Notes: generated from the letters alone by a model not told the origin. Positions 52,496-62,691 are shown, counted from the first letter of the stretch. The stretch is 64,000 bases of DNA from Chromobacterium amazonense (GCF_001855565.1 NZ_MKCR01000027.1:186001-250000); one strand, 5' to 3'. Numbers and translations: made by a program.

Positions 52496-53848
52496 TTATT
52501 GCGGCGGCGGCGATGGTTGCGCAATGATTATGCGGAAGCGGGCGCCGCCCAGATCGCTGGCGCCGGCGCTGGCTTGGCCGTGGTGGTGTTCGGCGATCAA
52601 GCGGACGAAGGACAGGCCCAGACCGTGGCCGCCGGTGGCGCGGTCGCGGCTGCGATCCAGCCGCAGGAAGGGCTCGAACACTTTGTCGCAGTCTTCTTGC
52701 GGAATGCCGCAGCCGTCGTCGTCCACTTCTATGATCAGCTGCGCGCCTTGGTGGTAGACCTTCATCCTGACCTGGCTCTGGGCGTACTTGAAAGCGTTCA
52801 GAAGCAGGTTGCGGGTGGCGATGTACATCAGCTTGCGGTCGAAGGCGCCGTCCTCGTGCGGACAGTCCAGCGTCAAGGCCAGGTTGGCGGGTTTCAGGGG
52901 CGTGACGATGTCAATCAAGTCGTCGAACCAGTCGAACAGATTGATGGTTTCCAGATGAAGCGGCACTTCGCTGCGCTTGAGTTTGGAGAGTTCCATGCTG
53001 GTGTTGATCAGGTCCTCCAGTTCGTAGAGGTCGCGTTCCATCCCGTCGCGATAACGTTGCCACTCGGCCTGATCCTCTTCCTCTTCCAGCATGGTCAGGC
53101 CAAAGCGCAGGCGGGCGATCGGTGTGCGGATTTCGTGCGCGATGGCGTGCGACAGAGCTTGCCGCGTTTCCATCTGCCGCTCCAGGCGTTCGGCCATGCT
53201 GTTGAAAGCCAGCGGCAGCGGCGCGAACAGCCGGCTGGTGGCGGAGCGCGCGCGGGCGCTGAAGTCGCCTTCGGCAAAAGCCTCGGCGGTGCGCCTCACT
53301 TCCAGCAGATCGGTCCACAGCGGCCGCAGAATGAAATAGAGTAGGGTGCCCAGGGTGCTGCCGGACAGCACCATCCAGACCAGCAGCACCTGAATGTCCT
53401 CGCTGATCCAGGTGCTCTCGCTGGATTGCACATCCAGCGGGCCCAGCGCCAGCAGGCGTTTGTCGCCTGGCATCGTCACGTACAGCAGTTGGTTGTCGCT
53501 GTCGAGGTACGGCTTGCCTTGGCGCAACAGCGGAACGGCGTCCTTGGCGATGTCTGCCGGCGGCTGATCGACCAGCCGCAAGGGATAGCTGAAGCGGCTG
53601 GACAGATTGGTCAGTTCGGCATCCCAGCGTTGCGGCGGTTGCTGCAGCAGCCGGTCTTGAATCAGCGCCACGGTGCCGTTCATGAAATGCACTCGGCTGG
53701 ATTGGTCGCTGGTTTCATACAGCTTGGTCACCAGAAAGCCGAAGCCAATGATGATCAACAGCTCCACCAGCATGGTGATCAGGAAGTAGCGCGCGAACAG
53801 GGTGCCCAGCGTAGGCTTGAACCAGACGCGCAGTTTTTTCGGCGACAT
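52496..53848 (-). CDS. RstB-like sensor histidine kinase
   Basis: This 450-residue membrane kinase has TM1 at about residues 18-42, a periplasmic domain, TM2 at about 163-187, HAMP (RPLWTDLLEVRRTAEAFAEGDF) and HisKA with phospho-acceptor His in SHAIAHEIRTPIARL. The ATPase domain has N-box RNLLLNAFKYA and G-box DDDGCGIP, with GGHGLGLSFV. It resembles E. coli RstB. It lies two bases after the response-regulator stop codon, so both are co-transcribed. The stimulus is unknown. Confidence 0.9.
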   Translation of the reverse strand: MSPKKLRVWFKPTLGTLFARYFLITMLVELLIIIGFGFLVTKLYETSDQSSRVHFMNGTVALIQDRLLQQPPQRWDAELTNLSSRFSYPLRLVDQPPADIAKDAVPLLRQGKPYLDSDNQLLYVTMPGDKRLLALGPLDVQSSESTWISEDIQVLLVWMVLSGSTLGTLLYFILRPLWTDLLEVRRTAEAFAEGDFSARARSATSRLFAPLPLAFNSMAERLERQMETRQALSHAIAHEIRTPIARLRFGLTMLEEEEDQAEWQRYRDGMERDLYELEDLINTSMELSKLKRSEVPLHLETINLFDWFDDLIDIVTPLKPANLALTLDCPHEDGAFDRKLMYIATRNLLLNAFKYAQSQVRMKVYHQGAQLIIEVDDDGCGIPQEDCDKVFEPFLRLDRSRDRATGGHGLGLSFVRLIAEHHHGQASAGASDLGGARFRIIIAQPSPPPQ

Positions 53849-53850
53849 GG

Positions 53851-54561
53851 TTATTCCCAATCGCTGCGCGAGAACAAATACCCCTTGCCGCGCACGGTCT
53901 TGATGCGGGCCGGCGTGTCGGGGTTGTCGCCCAGCTTGCGGCGCAGCCGCGAGATGCGGGCGTCGATCGAACGGTCCAGGCCGTCGAAGCCGATGCCGCG
54001 AAGCTCGCTCATGATGTCGTCGCGCGACAGCACCTGGCCGGCGTGAGTGGCCAACAGCCACAGCAGGTCGAATTCGGCCGTGGTCAGCTCGATCTGCTCG
54101 TCCCCGAGCAGCGCTTCGCGCGTGGCTTGGCTGATGCGGAACTGGCCGAAGGTGATGCTGTCGTTCTCCACCACGACCCCGCCGCCTTCCGATTGCGCGC
54201 CGCTGCGGCGCAGCAGGGCGCGGATGCGCGCCAGCAGCCGGCGCGGCTCCACCGGCTTGGCCAGGTAGTCGTCGGCGCCCAGTTCCAGGCCGAGGATTTC
54301 ATCCACGTCTTCGTCGCGCGCCGTCATCATCAGAATGCGGCCGCCGTAGTGCGGGCGCACGTCGCGGCAGACATCGAAGCCCTCCTTGCCCGGCAGCATC
54401 ACGTCCAGCACCACCAGGTCAGGCCGGGCGTCCAGGATGACCGCCGGCGCGGTGTCGCCGCGGCCATGCAGGCTAACCAGATAACCATGCTTGGTCAGAT
54501 AGGCCGCGATCAATTCCGCCAGCCTGGCGTCGTCTTCCACGATGAGAATGTGTTGTGCCAT
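53851..54561 (-). CDS. RstA-like OmpR-family response regulator
   Basis: This 236-residue regulator has a receiver domain with DD (VEDDARL), the phospho-acceptor Asp in LVVLDVMLPG, Thr in MMTARDED and Lys in DDYLAKPVEP. A winged-helix domain follows with LTTAEFDLLWLLATHAGQVLS and RSIDARISRLRRKLGD. It is paired with the histidine kinase gene downstream. The start at MAQHILIV was chosen because 32 residues upstream are not conserved. Acidic-stress or magnesium-related roles are known for RstA in enterobacteria, but may not transfer. Confidence 0.93.
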   Translation of the reverse strand: MAQHILIVEDDARLAELIAAYLTKHGYLVSLHGRGDTAPAVILDARPDLVVLDVMLPGKEGFDVCRDVRPHYGGRILMMTARDEDVDEILGLELGADDYLAKPVEPRRLLARIRALLRRSGAQSEGGGVVVENDSITFGQFRISQATREALLGDEQIELTTAEFDLLWLLATHAGQVLSRDDIMSELRGIGFDGLDRSIDARISRLRRKLGDNPDTPARIKTVRGKGYLFSRSDWE

Positions 54562-54985
54562 TGCGTCCGAGTGTTTCGATCCCTTGGGTAAAAATAGTAA
54601 CACGCGTTTGAATACTTGGCAGGCGGGGTTACGCGCCTGTGCAAATGGATTTTTCAAACGATGCCGATCCGCTTGCGCTTCCGAGAACGGCCGCGGGGCG
54701 CTGGCCTAATGGCCTGGCTGCCGGGGCAGCCGTTTTGTGGGGATATAAAGTGGTCCAACTCCTCTGGCCACGGCGGGTATGGGCAGAACGTTTTCTTATT
54801 CCGCATGGCGCGGAAAATAAGCGCCGGCTGAATCAAGACATTCAATAGGATATTGGCTCTAATTTAGCTTGAGTTTCATTCCGCATGTCGACAAAATCAA
54901 CAGTATAGAACCATACCCGGACACCGGCCGGCAGATGGGCTGCCAGTCAAGGAAAGCTGGGGGAGATAGAGAACAGGGACTCCTT
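54562..54985. other. Divergent regulatory region between the two-component genes and cstA
   Basis: A 424-base gap with lower GC than the genes. It holds an AT-rich stretch near 54810-54900 (TTCTTATTCCGCATGGCGCGGAAAATAA, partly palindromic) that may carry the cstA promoter. GGGAGATAGAGAACAGGGAC lies just before the cstA ATG. No conserved gene or RNA family is recognisable. Confidence 0.4.
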
Positions 54986-57052
54986 ATGCAACAGATCAAG
55001 CAGTGCGTCGTCTGGCTGCTGGTGGCGCTGACGGGGGCGACGGCCTTCGCCATGATGGCGCTCAACCGCGGCGAGACGATCAACGCGGTGTGGCTGGTGG
55101 TGGCCGCCTTGTCGGTATACGCCATCGCCTATCGCTTCTACAGCCGCTTCATCGCCGACAAAGTGCTGGAGCTGGACGCGCGCCGACTGACGCCGGCCGA
55201 GAAGTTCAACGACGGGCTCGATTACGTGCCCACCAATAAATGGGTGGTGTTCGGCCACCACTTCGCCGCGATTGCCGGCGCCGGCCCGCTGGTGGGGCCG
55301 GTCTTGGCGGCGCAGATGGGCTATCTGCCCGGCACCTTGTGGATCCTGGTCGGCGTGATGATCGCCGGCGCGGTGCAGGACTTCCTCACGCTGTTCCTGT
55401 CCATGCGCCGCGACGGCAAGTCTCTGGGCGAGATGATCCGCCAGGAACTGGGCGACATCCCCGGCGTGATCGCCTCCATCGGCGTGCTGATGATCATGGT
55501 GATCCTGCTGGCGGTGCTGGCGCTGGTGGTGGTCAAGGCGCTGGCGGACAGCCCATGGGGCACTTTCACCATCGCCTGCACCATCCCCATTGCCTTGTTC
55601 ATGGGCGTATACAGCCGTTTCGTCCGGCCGGGCAAGATCGGCGAGGTGTCGGTGCTGGGCTTCATTTTGCTGATGCTGGCCATTGTCTACGGCGGCGACG
55701 TGGCCAAGAGCGCCACGCTGGCGCCGCTCTTCACGCTGAAGGGCACCACGCTGGCCTGGGTGCTGATCGGCTACGGCTTCATCGCCTCGGTGTTGCCGGT
55801 CTGGCTGCTGCTGGCGCCGCGCGACTATCTGTCCACCTTCCTGAAGATCGGCACCATTGTCGGCCTGGCCATCGGCATCCTGATCGTGGCGCCGCCGCTG
55901 CACATGCCGTCCGTCACCAAATTCATCGACGGCAGCGGCCCGGTGTTCTCCGGCAATCTGTTCCCCTTCCTGTTCATCACCATCGCCTGCGGCGCGGTGT
56001 CCGGCTTCCATTCGCTGGTGGCTTCCGGCACGACGCCGAAGCTGGTAGAGAATGAAACCCAGGCGAGGATGATAGGCTACGGCGCGATGCTGGTGGAAAG
56101 CTTCGTCGCCATCATGGCGCTGATCGCCGCCTGCGTGCTGGATCCGGGCGTGTATTTCGCCATGAACAGCCCGGCGGCCCTGATCGGCAAAACCGCGGTC
56201 GATGCCGCGCAGGTGATTTCCGGCTGGGGCTTCGTCATCACGCCGGATGCGCTGACGCAACTGGCGGCCGACGTGGGCGAGCATACCGTGCTGTCGCGCG
56301 CCGGCGGCGCGCCGACGCTGGCGGTGGGCATGGCTCACATCCTGTCCGGCGTCATCGGCGGCAAAACCATGATGGCGTTCTGGTACCACTTCGCCATTCT
56401 ATTTGAAGCGTTGTTCATCCTCACCACGGTGGACGCCGGCACCCGCGTGCTGCGCTTCATGATCCAGGACTTGCTGGGCTTCTTCGTCAAGCCGATGGCC
56501 AACACCGAGTCGTGGGCGGCCAACTTCGTCGCCACTGGCCTGGCCGTGGCTGCATGGGGCTACTTCCTGTACCAGGGCGTGGTCGATCCGCTGGGCGGCA
56601 TCAACACGCTGTGGCCGTTGTTCGGCATCGCCAACCAGATGCTGGCGGGCATCGCGCTGATCCTGGCGACGGTGGTGCTGGTGAAAATGCAGAAGACCCG
56701 TTACGTGTGGGTAACGGCGGTGCCGACGCTCTGGCTGCTGCTGGCCACGCTGACCGCAGGTTGGCAGAAGCTGTTCCATGACAGCCCCAAGATCAGCTTC
56801 CTGGCCCATGCCGAAAAGTTCTCCGCCGCGGCGGCCAAGGGCGAAGTACTGGCTCCGGCCAAGAATATGGCGCAAATGCAGCAGATTATCTTCAACGATT
56901 ATGTGGACGCCACGCTGACCGCCATGTTCATCGCAGTGGTGGTGGCGATGTTGCTGTTCGGCCTGCATGTGATACGCAAGTCTTTGGCGGTGAAATGGGT
57001 CACCACCAAGGAAGTGCCGGCGGTGTACCGGCAAGGAGAGGCAAATGGCTGA
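54986..57052 (+). CDS. cstA: CstA-family carbon starvation / pyruvate transporter
   Basis: This 688-residue inner-membrane protein has about 16-18 helices and the CstA blocks GHHFAAIAGAGPLVGPVLAAQMGYLP, VQDFLTLFLSMRRDGKSLG, SGFHSLVASGTTPK, and TTVDAGTRVLRFMIQD. Members CstA and BtsT of E. coli import pyruvate or peptides under starvation. It overlaps the small ybdD-like gene by eight bases. An earlier ATG at 54869 gives an unlikely N-terminus. Confidence 0.94.
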   Translation: MQQIKQCVVWLLVALTGATAFAMMALNRGETINAVWLVVAALSVYAIAYRFYSRFIADKVLELDARRLTPAEKFNDGLDYVPTNKWVVFGHHFAAIAGAGPLVGPVLAAQMGYLPGTLWILVGVMIAGAVQDFLTLFLSMRRDGKSLGEMIRQELGDIPGVIASIGVLMIMVILLAVLALVVVKALADSPWGTFTIACTIPIALFMGVYSRFVRPGKIGEVSVLGFILLMLAIVYGGDVAKSATLAPLFTLKGTTLAWVLIGYGFIASVLPVWLLLAPRDYLSTFLKIGTIVGLAIGILIVAPPLHMPSVTKFIDGSGPVFSGNLFPFLFITIACGAVSGFHSLVASGTTPKLVENETQARMIGYGAMLVESFVAIMALIAACVLDPGVYFAMNSPAALIGKTAVDAAQVISGWGFVITPDALTQLAADVGEHTVLSRAGGAPTLAVGMAHILSGVIGGKTMMAFWYHFAILFEALFILTTVDAGTRVLRFMIQDLLGFFVKPMANTESWAANFVATGLAVAAWGYFLYQGVVDPLGGINTLWPLFGIANQMLAGIALILATVVLVKMQKTRYVWVTAVPTLWLLLATLTAGWQKLFHDSPKISFLAHAEKFSAAAAKGEVLAPAKNMAQMQQIIFNDYVDATLTAMFIAVVVAMLLFGLHVIRKSLAVKWVTTKEVPAVYRQGEANG

Positions 57053-57233
57053 TATCTGGAAAACCTTGGCCCAAACCGCGCGCTTGATGGTGGGGGTCAA
57101 GGATTATGATGCCTATGTGGTCAGTCGGCGGCGTTTCAATCCCGAGGCGGAAGTGATGAGCCGCGAGGCTTTTCTCCTCCGTTGCCAGGAAGAGCGCTAT
57201 GGCGGCAAGTCCATGAAGAAATGCCCATGCTGA
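57045..57233 (+). CDS. ybdD: YbdD/YjiX-family small protein
   Basis: This 62-residue protein contains the family block LMVGVKDYDAYVVSRRRFNP and REAFLLRCQEERYGG, ending CPC. It starts within the end of cstA and is translationally coupled to it. YbdD-type proteins accompany CstA/BtsT and are needed for full transporter activity in E. coli. It is cytoplasmic. Confidence 0.92.
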   Translation: MADIWKTLAQTARLMVGVKDYDAYVVSRRRFNPEAEVMSREAFLLRCQEERYGGKSMKKCPC

Positions 57234-57260
57234 TTTGAATGATCGCAGGGTCATGCGAAA

Positions 57261-57290
57261 GCCGCCCGGCCATGCCGGGCGGCTTTATTT
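57261..57290. terminator. Intrinsic terminator after cstA-ybdD
   Basis: GCCGCCCGGC (57261-57270) pairs with GCCGGGCGGC (57274-57283) around a 3-base loop, followed by TTTATTTATT. It may also serve the convergent cupin gene. Confidence 0.88.
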
Positions 57291-57300
57291 ATTGGCTGGT

Positions 57301-57750
57301 TCAATCGGCTGGATGGCTGAGCGCCATGCCGGGGCTGCCGGCATAGAAAACCAGTAATTCCACCGCTTCATCGCCGGTGAAGCCGCGATGCGTTTCGCCT
57401 ACCATTTCAGGCAGGGTATCGCCTGCGCGCAATGGCTTTTGCAGGCCATCGGCTTTTTTCTCTACGGTCAAAGAACCTGATAGCACATACGCGGCGTTGG
57501 GCATGGGGTGGCTATGCCAAGGCAAATTGGTGTGGGGCGGAATGGTGATTTTGAGCAAGGTCAGCTCCGGCTTGCCTTCGGGATAGGTTGCGTAGGCCAT
57601 GCCATCCCATGACGAGCTAGTTTTGAGCAAGACCTCCGTGCGTACCGACTCGGTTCCTGTCGGCGGTTCCGTGCTGGCGGCTTGAGCCAGTGGAGCGAAC
57701 AGCCAAAGCGCGCTTGCCAGGAGCAGCGTAATAGAGGGGGAGTGACTCAT
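57301..57750 (-). CDS. Periplasmic cupin-domain protein
   Basis: This 149-residue protein has a signal peptide (MSHSPSITLLLASALWLFAPLAQA, cleavage near residue 24) and a single cupin barrel with the motif HTNLPWHSHPMPNAAYVLSG. His and Glu metal ligands are expected, including HSH. DKSAV-like regions are absent. No substrate can be proposed; such proteins are usually small binding or isomerase proteins. It stands alone between two terminators. Confidence 0.85.
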   Translation of the reverse strand: MSHSPSITLLLASALWLFAPLAQAASTEPPTGTESVRTEVLLKTSSSWDGMAYATYPEGKPELTLLKITIPPHTNLPWHSHPMPNAAYVLSGSLTVEKKADGLQKPLRAGDTLPEMVGETHRGFTGDEAVELLVFYAGSPGMALSHPAD

Positions 57751-57806
57751 CGATTTTCTCCTTTGTCTACGAATCCGATGGCGCTGCCCAAGAATCGGCT
57801 AGCAAT

Positions 57807-57829
57807 AAGCCCCTGGCAGACAGGGGCTT
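57807..57829 (-). terminator. Hairpin downstream of the YeiH gene
   Basis: AAGCCCCTG pairs with CAGGGGCTT around five bases, 18 bases after the yeiH stop. The T-run on the minus strand is short (TTATTG), so it is a weak or factor-assisted terminator. Confidence 0.55.
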
Positions 57830-57846
57830 GGCGAGTGTAGTTGGGA

Positions 57847-58872
57847 TCAGCGCAGCAGGCTTAGCACGCCCATATTGATCAATCCTCCGCCTATGATCAA
57901 CCAGCCGAACAGCGCGCTGGCCAGCAGCATCGGCTTGGCGCCGGCCTGGCGGATGGCGGAGACGTGGGTGGTGATGCCCAGCGCGCCCATGGCGGCCGCC
58001 AGCAGCAGGTTGTCCAGCGCGATGATCTGTTGCACCAGCGTGTGCGGCAGCAGACTGAAGGAATTGAAACCGGCTACGGCGAGGAAGGCGACGGCGAACC
58101 AGGGGATGCTGATGCCGGTTTTCTCATGCGTATTGCCGCGATGCTTCTTGGCAATCCAGGAAGACAAGGCGATCAGGAACGGCGCCAGCATCATCACCCG
58201 TATCATCTTGGTGATCACCGCGGTATTCATCGCCGCGTCGCTGACCGACTTGCCGGCGGCTACCGCCTGCGCCACTTCATGAATGGTGGAGCCGGCGAAC
58301 AGGCCATAGCTGAATTCGGTAATGCCCAGGTGGCGCACCGCCTCGAACATCACCGGCCACAGGAACATGGCTGCGGTGCCAAACACCACCACAGTGGCGA
58401 CGGCGACGGCGACTTTTTCCGCGTGAGCTTTCAGCACCGGCTCGGTGGCCAGGATGGCGGCCGCGCCGCAGATCGAGCTGCCGGCGCCGATCAGGATCAC
58501 GCTCTGCTCGTCCAGCCCCAGCTTCTTGCGGCCCAGCCAGAAGGCTAGGAAGAAGGTGGAGGTCAGCACCAGCGCGTCGATCAGCACGCCGGAGAAACCG
58601 ACGGCGGCGATGTCTTGGAAGGTCAATTTGAAGCCGAACAGGATGATGCCGGCGCGCAGCAGCTTTTGCTTGGAGAAGGCGATGCCTTGATGGCTGGGCA
58701 CGGCGATAAAGCGATAGACGGTATTGCCGATGATCATGCCGCCGACGATGGCGATGGTCAGGGCGGAGAAGCCCAGGCTTTTCATCGCCGGCAGATCGGC
58801 CGCCCAGATGGCGGCGCCCGCCAGACCCAGCGACAGCGCCAGGCCGGGAATAATATTGCGATAGTTAGTCAT
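57847..58872 (-). CDS. yeiH: YeiH-family putative sulfate exporter
   Basis: This 341-residue membrane protein has about 10 helices with family blocks [49 protein letters not shown] and [14 protein letters not shown]. It matches UPF0324/YeiH, proposed to export sulfate or sulfite; direct evidence is limited. The start at MTNYRNII was preferred; an upstream frame includes promoter DNA. It is divergent from the YeiE-like LysR gene, the same arrangement as in E. coli. Confidence 0.92.
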   Translation of the reverse strand: MTNYRNIIPGLALSLGLAGAAIWAADLPAMKSLGFSALTIAIVGGMIIGNTVYRFIAVPSHQGIAFSKQKLLRAGIILFGFKLTFQDIAAVGFSGVLIDALVLTSTFFLAFWLGRKKLGLDEQSVILIGAGSSICGAAAILATEPVLKAHAEKVAVAVATVVVFGTAAMFLWPVMFEAVRHLGITEFSYGLFAGSTIHEVAQAVAAGKSVSDAAMNTAVITKMIRVMMLAPFLIALSSWIAKKHRGNTHEKTGISIPWFAVAFLAVAGFNSFSLLPHTLVQQIIALDNLLLAAAMGALGITTHVSAIRQAGAKPMLLASALFGWLIIGGGLINMGVLSLLR

Positions 58873-58977
58873 ATGTTCATGCCTCTTTGCTATATGCCTA
58901 ACGATACGCGCAGCGATGTAAGTAGAAAAACGGATAAAATTAATATATACAATTAGAAAAACTGTTTTGGAGACGGT

Positions 58978-59847
58978 ATGGGCCTGCGCATCAGTCTGCG
59001 AGAACTGGAAGTCTTCGTCGCCGTAGCGGAATGGAATACCGTCACACGCGCCGCCGAGCAAGTGGCGCTGACGCAGTCGGCGGCCAGCCAGGCGCTGGAC
59101 AAGTTGGAGCAGGGGCTAGGCGTCAAGCTGTTTGACCGCGTCGGCCGCCGGCTGCTGATCAACGAACATGGCCGCTTGCTGCTGCCGCGCGCGCGCGCTT
59201 TGCTGGACGCGGCGGGCGATGTGCAGAACCTGTTCCACAGCGGCGAACTGGCTTTGCGCATAGGCGCCAGCACCACCATCGCCAACTATCTGCTGCCGTC
59301 TTTGCTGGCCGCGTTCCGCAAGGACTGGCCGCAGGCGCGGCTGGAACTGGATGTGGCCAATACCCGCGACATCGTCGAGGCGGTGGCGGCGTTTCGGGTC
59401 GATTTCGGCCTGATAGAAGGCCCCTGCCATCATCCGGAGCTGCTGGCCGATGCATGGCGGCAGGATGAGCTGCTGGTGTTCGCCGCCGTCGATCATCCGC
59501 TTGCTGGCCGCAAGGTGACGGCGGATGAGCTGGCCGACGCGTCGTGGATTCTGCGCGAGCCCGGTTCCGGCACCCGCGAGGAAGTGGAGCGGGTGCTGCT
59601 GCCGCATCTGAACCGGCTGGCGATAGGCATGGAGCTGGGCCACTCGGAGGCGATCAAGCACGCGGTGGCGGCCGGGCTTGGCGTCAGCTGCCTGTCGCGC
59701 CATGTGGTGGCGGATTTGCTGGCGGCCGGCAGCGTGGTGGAAGTGGACGCAAACCTGCCCTTGCTGACGCGGACGCTGTTTCGGGTGCAGCACCGCGACA
59801 AGGCGGTCAGCCGCGGGATGGAAGCGTTTAACGGATTTCTGCAGTAA
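58978..59847 (+). CDS. YeiE-like LysR-family regulator
   Basis: This 289-residue LTTR has a winged-helix N-terminus ([22 protein letters not shown]) and CysB-like effector domain with [20 protein letters not shown] and [21 protein letters not shown] precedes the ATG. Divergence from yeiH with a 105-base gap makes yeiH the obvious target. YeiE in Salmonella-type bacteria senses sulfite; whether that holds here is inference. Confidence 0.9.
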   Translation: MGLRISLRELEVFVAVAEWNTVTRAAEQVALTQSAASQALDKLEQGLGVKLFDRVGRRLLINEHGRLLLPRARALLDAAGDVQNLFHSGELALRIGASTTIANYLLPSLLAAFRKDWPQARLELDVANTRDIVEAVAAFRVDFGLIEGPCHHPELLADAWRQDELLVFAAVDHPLAGRKVTADELADASWILREPGSGTREEVERVLLPHLNRLAIGMELGHSEAIKHAVAAGLGVSCLSRHVVADLLAAGSVVEVDANLPLLTRTLFRVQHRDKAVSRGMEAFNGFLQ

Positions 59848-59856
59848 TGCGGGATA

Positions 59857-59965
59857 GCCAGGAAAACCACGAAAGAACACAACTGGATCGATCCCCGTCT
59901 CGTGTTTGTGAAGACGGTTTGGGGTCGGATGTCGTTATTGCGTGTCGTTTCGTGGTTTTCGTGGC
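59857..59965. repeat. MITE-like inverted repeat, copy 3 (diverged)
   Basis: GCCAGGAAAACCACGAAAG (59857-59875) pairs, with mismatches, with CTTTCGTGG-like TTTCGTGGTTTTCGTGGC (59948-59965). Motif CCACGAAA replaces the CCACGGAA of copies 1 and 2. It lies between the LysR gene and the second emrB gene. Confidence 0.6.
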
Positions 59966-59984
59966 GGATCCCATGGTTTTAACG

Positions 59985-61517
59985 CTAATGCGCCCCGCTA
60001 TCCCCGCCGGAAGCGGTAAACGGCGGTTTGGCGAACCACACCAAGGCGATCAGCAGCACGAACAGGATGCCGGACACCCAGAAGATTTCGTTGGCCGCCA
60101 TGATGTAGCCCTGCTGGGTGATCTGCAGCTGGGTCAGCGCCTGTTGCTGCGTGTTGCCCAGCCCCAGTTTGCTCATCGCGTCGAACCAGGAGACCGAGGC
60201 CGGATCGTATTGCGTCACATGTTCGGTCAGTTTGGAGTGGTGCAGCGCCTCGCGGCGGTCCCACATCGTGGTGGTGATCGAGGTGCCGATGCTGCCCGCC
60301 AGAATCCGCAAGAAATTCGACAGGCTGGACGCGCTGGCGATGCGCGACGGATGCAGGCCGGACAGCGTGATCGTGGTCAATGGCATGAAGAAGCAGGCCA
60401 CGCCTATGCCTTGCACCACCTGCGGCCACACCACATAGGAAAAGTCCATCTGGGTGTTGAAGTTGCTGCGCCAGAAAAAGCAGATGGCGTAGACGCTGAA
60501 GCTCAGCGTCACCAGCCAGCGCATGTCCCAGCGGTGCGCGTTCTTGCCGATAATGGGCGACAGCACCACCGGAATCAGGCCGATGGGCGCGGCGGCCAGG
60601 CCGGCCCAGGTGGCGGTATAGCCTAGCTGGGTCTGCAGCATCAAGGGCAGCAGCACCACGGCCCCGAAGTACAGCATGAAGCCCAGGCTGATGGCGATGG
60701 TGCCGACCGTGAAGTTGCGCTCCTTGAACAGCGTCAGGTCGACGATGGGATGGTCCTCGCCCAGTTCCCAGATCACCAGATAGGTCAGCGTCAGGAAGGC
60801 GATCACCGCCAGGGTCACGATCTCGGCGGAGTTGAACCAATCGAGCTCCTTGCCGCGGTCCAGCACCATCTGCAGCGAGCCGACGCCGATCACCAGCAAG
60901 GCCAGGCCTATCTTGTCGATAGGCAGGTCAAAGGTGTCGGTTTCCCGGCTCTTCAGGATGCGCCAGGAGACGAAGGCTGCAGCCAGCCCCACCGGCACGT
61001 TGATGAAGAAGATCCAGCCCCAGTGCCAATTGTCGCTGATGACCCCGCCCAGTATCGGGCCGAACACCGGCGCGACGATGACCGTCATCGCCCATAGCGC
61101 CAGCGCCATGCCTTTCTTGGCAGGCGGATAGCAGGACAGCAGCAGGCTTTGCGACAGCGGAATCATCGGGCCGGCAACGGCGCCTTGCAGCACGCGGAAG
61201 AAAATCAGCATTTCCAGGCTGCTGGACATGCCGCACAGCCAGGATGTCAGCACAAACAGAAGGGTGGAGGCGGTGAACAGCTTCACTTCGCCGAAGCGCT
61301 TGGCCAGCCAGCCGGTCAAGGGCACCGAAATGGCGTTGGCCACGCCGAAGGAGGTGATCACCCAAGTGCCTTGGCTGGTGGCGGCGCCGAGGTTGCCCGA
61401 AATGGTGGGCAGCGCCACGTTGGCGATGGTGGTGTCCAGCACCTGCATGAACACCGACATCGACAGCGCCAGCGTGATCCAGACCAGTTTCGAGCCGGTC
61501 AGTGGCGGTTGATTCAT
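59985..61517 (-). CDS. emrB: EmrB/QacA-type (DHA2) MFS exporter, second system
   Basis: This 510-residue, 14-helix exporter has LDTTIANVALPTISGNLG, LTGWLAKRFGEVK and PVFGPILGGVISDNWHW. It resembles the first EmrB in the window (2533-4077) in layout but differs clearly in sequence, so it is a second system rather than a repeat. It lies 12 bases after the adaptor gene. It should pump hydrophobic compounds with its partner proteins; the specific substrates are unknown. Confidence 0.92.
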   Translation of the reverse strand: MNQPPLTGSKLVWITLALSMSVFMQVLDTTIANVALPTISGNLGAATSQGTWVITSFGVANAISVPLTGWLAKRFGEVKLFTASTLLFVLTSWLCGMSSSLEMLIFFRVLQGAVAGPMIPLSQSLLLSCYPPAKKGMALALWAMTVIVAPVFGPILGGVISDNWHWGWIFFINVPVGLAAAFVSWRILKSRETDTFDLPIDKIGLALLVIGVGSLQMVLDRGKELDWFNSAEIVTLAVIAFLTLTYLVIWELGEDHPIVDLTLFKERNFTVGTIAISLGFMLYFGAVVLLPLMLQTQLGYTATWAGLAAAPIGLIPVVLSPIIGKNAHRWDMRWLVTLSFSVYAICFFWRSNFNTQMDFSYVVWPQVVQGIGVACFFMPLTTITLSGLHPSRIASASSLSNFLRILAGSIGTSITTTMWDRREALHHSKLTEHVTQYDPASVSWFDAMSKLGLGNTQQQALTQLQITQQGYIMAANEIFWVSGILFVLLIALVWFAKPPFTASGGDSGAH

Positions 61518-61529
61518 GGGCGGGCGTCC

Positions 61530-62678
61530 TTACTTGCCGGCATTGGCAGCCAGGATCTCGGCCACCAGCTTGTCAGCCTGCTTCAGGTCCGGCAGCGTGC
61601 CGTTATGTTCGCTCGGGGCTTGCGCCGGCGCGGCTTCGGCCAGCGATTTGCCATCCTGGTTGCTGGTGTCCACCACCACGTCCATGGAAAGGCCGACGCG
61701 CAGGGGGTGGTTTTTCAGATCCTGCGGCTCCAGCGCGATGCGCACCGGCACCCGCTGCACGACCTTGATCCAGTTGCCGGTGGCGTTCTGCGGCGGCAGC
61801 AGCGAGAAGGCGCTGCCAGTGCCGGCGGCCAGGCCCTGCACCTTGCCGTGGTAAACCACTTTGCCGCCGTACAGGTCGGATTTCAGCTCCACCGGTTGGC
61901 CGACGCGGATCTTGGCCAGTTGGCCTTCCTTGAAGTTGGCGTCCACCCACAGGTTTTCCAGCGGCACCACGGCCATCAGCGGCGTGCCGGCGGCGACGCG
62001 CTGGCCCACTTGCACGTTGCGGCGGGCGACGGTGCCGGCCAGCGGCGCTTTGATTTCGGTGCGCTGCAGCGCCAGCCAGGCTTCCTTCAGGCGGCTGGCG
62101 GCGGCTTTCACCGCCGGCTGCTGCGCCAGCGCATCCTTACCCACCAGCGCCAGGCCGGCCTTGGCCTGTTCCTGCGCGGCGGCCAGCGCAGCCTGGGCGG
62201 CGGCGACGGCATCATTGGCGTGGCCCAGCTCCTCGGCCGACATGGCCTCGCTGCCGGCCAACTGCTTGCGGCGCTTCAGGTCGGCTTCGGCGCGCGACAG
62301 CTCGGCCTGGCGCAGCGCGACCTGAGCGTCCAGCTGCTGGCTGTTGGCCATCAGCTGCCGCGTTTGGCGCACGGTCTGGGCGAATTCGTTGCGGGCGCGT
62401 TCGAAGGCCAGCTCGGCGTCGCTGTTGTCATAGCTGACCAGCACCTGGCCAGCCTTGACGGCCACGGTATCGTCGACCATGACTTTGGCGACGGTGCCGC
62501 CGACTTCCGGCGTGACCTGAACCAGGTGGCCGCCGACATAGGCGTCATCGGTATTTTCCTGATGGCTCAACACCAGGGTCCAGTAAGCGCCATAGGCGAC
62601 GGCGATGGCGGCGAACACGGCGGAGGCGACCAGCAGATTGCGTTTGCGGCTCTTGGCGGTTTCCAGTTTCTGATCCAT
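61530..62678 (-). CDS. emrA: EmrA-type HlyD-family adaptor, second system
   Basis: This 382-residue membrane fusion protein has a short N-terminal tail, one TM helix (about 15-37), the ENTDDAYVGGHLVQV start of the lipoyl half and a long coiled coil (about 80-200). Beta-barrel blocks DANFKEGQLA and GGKVVYHGKVQGL follow. NATGNWIKVVQRVPVRI is shared with the first EmrA. A C-terminal tail with LPDLKQADKLVAEIL is longer than in the first copy. It lies between the OMF and emrB genes of this operon. Confidence 0.93.
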   Translation of the reverse strand: MDQKLETAKSRKRNLLVASAVFAAIAVAYGAYWTLVLSHQENTDDAYVGGHLVQVTPEVGGTVAKVMVDDTVAVKAGQVLVSYDNSDAELAFERARNEFAQTVRQTRQLMANSQQLDAQVALRQAELSRAEADLKRRKQLAGSEAMSAEELGHANDAVAAAQAALAAAQEQAKAGLALVGKDALAQQPAVKAAASRLKEAWLALQRTEIKAPLAGTVARRNVQVGQRVAAGTPLMAVVPLENLWVDANFKEGQLAKIRVGQPVELKSDLYGGKVVYHGKVQGLAAGTGSAFSLLPPQNATGNWIKVVQRVPVRIALEPQDLKNHPLRVGLSMDVVVDTSNQDGKSLAEAAPAQAPSEHNGTLPDLKQADKLVAEILAANAGK

Positions 62679-62691
62679 TTGTTTTGTGTCC